Part shown: positions 62,465 to 64,000 of the stretch, in pieces
How positions within the stretch are numbered: the first letter of the stretch is position 1
Layout: each line of letters begins with the position of its first letter
Assembly (NCBI GenBank): GCA_947247005.1
Contig: OX365944.1
Location: 20,187,501 to 20,251,500, forward strand
Direction of reading: 5' to 3'
DNA: 64,000 bases
Source: Spisula solida
Taxonomy: Eukaryota > Mollusca > Bivalvia > Venerida > Mactridae
Notes under the pieces: model-generated
Database searches by the model: none
Seen by the model: the letters and a program-made list of their open reading frames with translations, nothing else
Told to the model about the DNA's origin: nothing
Program-made: the position numbers and the translations under genes

Positions 62465-63114
62465 AAAAGAGTATATTAAGTCAGACAGGGAAGGCAGCAC
62501 TCAACTTAACCAGCCGAGCACAGAAAACATTAAAAACACACAAAGCACAATGCCCAACTAAACAAGCGCAGATCCGCCCAAGTCCAAGCTGTCGAAAAGT
62601 ATAATAAATTATAACTAGCTGAATGACCCAGTAGAAAAGATACAGCAACCAAAAGGCGGAATGCCTACGCTGAATGACCTAGTAACAACAGTTAAACTGC
62701 TGAACTACATAGTTATAGCAGCCTTTAGTCTCAAAGTTAAATAACAGTATTAAAACGTTGAAAAGCCCGTATAGTGGGATGACCTACTAACAAGCTGAAT
62801 GACCCAGTTTCCACAGCAAAAGGACTATATTGCCCCGCTTTAGCTGTAAGAAATCTTAAAACGAAGAAGTGCCCAACACACGACCGACCAAGAAAATTAA
62901 ACGCCCCTAGTCTCATTGTTAAAAACTGAATAAAAAAGATTCAGCAAACAAAAGGCAGAAAGCCCACGCTGAATGACCTAGTAACAACAGTAAAACTGCT
63001 GAACTACATAGTTTTAGCAGCCTACAGTCTAAAAGTTAAGTAACAATATTAAAACGTTGAAAGGCCCGATTTCAGCAACAAAAAATCTGAAAACCTTAAA
63101 ACGAGTGACCCAGT
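62465..63114 (-). repeat. Expanded SPR-family copy, about 650 bp, minus
   Basis: The left end carries the reverse complement of the family 3' end ('agtcagacagggaaggcagc'). The interior holds a direct duplication with a period of about 300 bp: 'acgctgaatgacctagtaac' at about 62667 and again at 62966, each followed by 'aactgctgaactacatagtt' and 'gtattaaaacgttgaaa' or 'atattaaaacgttgaaa'. TTCA stands on both sides (62461-62464 and 63115-63118). No coding capacity. Confidence 0.75.
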
Positions 63115-63880
63115 TTCATTAAGTAAAATGACGTAATTGAACAAATCGAGATAAGACGTACTGAATTGCAAGCAATACAGAAGTCCCCCACCGGTGTAAA
63201 GCCATTGTCAATATGTATGTTGCCATATCAACAAACCAATAGTCCCCTCCGGTCAAAAACCGGTAGGGGACTTAAAACTACAATAAATGACCTCAGGGGA
63301 CAGAACAATATATCCATAACTCCACAGCTGTACATAGACTCATGAACGAACCCGGTAGGATGCGAACCGCTGGGACGAAGTAGTAAGAGGACAACCGGCA
63401 AATACGAATAAATAGTTAACTCCTAGCTCCTTTTGGCCCCGGTCAAAAAATTAAATACTGAGAAATTATGGCATATTATCGATTATTTAAAAATGAAAAA
63501 CTCGATTATAAACGGAATTGGCATTTAAATCCAGATACAAACCCATATTATAATAATTAAACAAAATACGAAACTACCGGAAGTAGCACCGACCCCAACA
63601 GAAACCGCGGGACACGCGAGAACAAAAAGGCACAGAAAATATACAACTTCACTCGAAAAGGCGCGGAACATACATAAAAAACTAGCACAGGAACATGTAA
63701 TTCAAAATCTCAATTCTTCAATGAATAAGCATTTTTTCGCATCAGACACATTTCGACACAAACACTTCACTTTTACATTAGACAGGGCATTTCTAAGGCA
63801 TGTTATAATGCAGTCATCATTGTACAACGCTATGAACATTGAGTACGGATACATTGTTGTTAGCGCCATCATTCAATACG
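63115..63880. other. GC-richer segment with hairpin at 63242-63271
   Basis: 'gtcccctccggt' and 'accggtaggggac' form an imperfect stem with one bulge around a 5-base loop; 'ccggtcaaaaa' recurs near 63440. This segment has no counterpart at the corresponding place in copy B, so it belongs to the insertion that splits copy C. No gene recognised. Confidence 0.5.
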
Positions 63881-64000
63881 GCACTTCAAAATACATGAAC
63901 GAAGCATTGCCTTCTGATATAATTCCGCTGACTGACACAAGTTGGCTTGTAAGAAGTTAATGGAGCGAATAATTGAATACAGTATTATTTGCAGTTCCAA
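63881..64000 (+). repeat. Segmental repeat, copy C resumes
   Basis: 'gttggcttgtaagaagttaa' and 'cgaataattgaataca' with 'attatttgcagttc' match 53600-53654 in copy B almost exactly. The copy continues past the window edge. Confidence 0.8.

Noticed and set aside
1..64000. CRISPR array, bacterial operon or phage content
   Set aside because: No regularly spaced short repeats with unique spacers, no Shine-Dalgarno-linked gene runs; the composition, introns and retroelements are those of an animal genome.

Overview
The window reads as nuclear DNA of an animal, most probably a bivalve or another mollusc. It is AT-rich, there are no bacterial-style genes, the few recognisable coding pieces are short and intron-split or broken, and dispersed repeats dominate. 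The molluscan assignment is an inference from the repeat style and from the types of retroelement; no marker gene settles it. Only one probable host exon is clear.

Region by region. 1-8.5 kb is non-coding with a 3-copy 247-bp tandem repeat (2981-3721) and two copies of a dispersed family called here the SPR family (3' part reads roughly GAGTGCTGCCTTCCCTGTC). At 8532-8856 on the minus strand lies the first coding exon of a rhodopsin-type neuropeptide GPCR, with initiator ATG, TM1, TM2 and a consensus splice donor; no later exon was found down to position 1. From 11.3 to 14.5 kb, minus strand, lies a decayed Penelope-like retroelement whose reverse transcriptase keeps its YLDD motif; it is split by a 1356-bp element with 12-bp inverted ends and TTAA target duplications. 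15.4-16.06 kb holds the 3' end of a non-LTR retrotransposon. 17.5-18.0 kb is an old paralogue of 10.65-11.17 kb, so the retroelements sit between two related blocks. 19.0-19.9 kb is a TA-flanked inverted-repeat element with an internal duplication.

22.6-26.4 kb carries two inverted copies of a repeat and a tandem repeat of about 170 bp. 27.56-29.8 kb and 30.46-31.93 kb are diverged direct duplicates. 36.4-37.06 kb and 40.8-41.0 kb are inverted copies of another repeat, each carrying a nuclear-receptor-like DR1 motif. 37.7-38.8 kb is a GC-richer degenerate duplication. 39263-39346 is a strong hairpin.

The right third (41.9-64 kb) is built from one segment present three times as diverged direct copies: A (41.93-43.69 kb), B (45.5-46.9 plus 49.1-53.7 kb) and C (57.1-61.3 kb, resuming at the right edge). 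Comparing the copies shows which stretches are later insertions. Two SPR inserts (43251-43428 and 50057-50220) are thereby delimited, each with a 4-bp direct repeat and each ending in CTTTT. This small family is the best candidate in the window for something undescribed. All repeat and duplication calls were made by eye, so boundaries are approximate unless stated otherwise.
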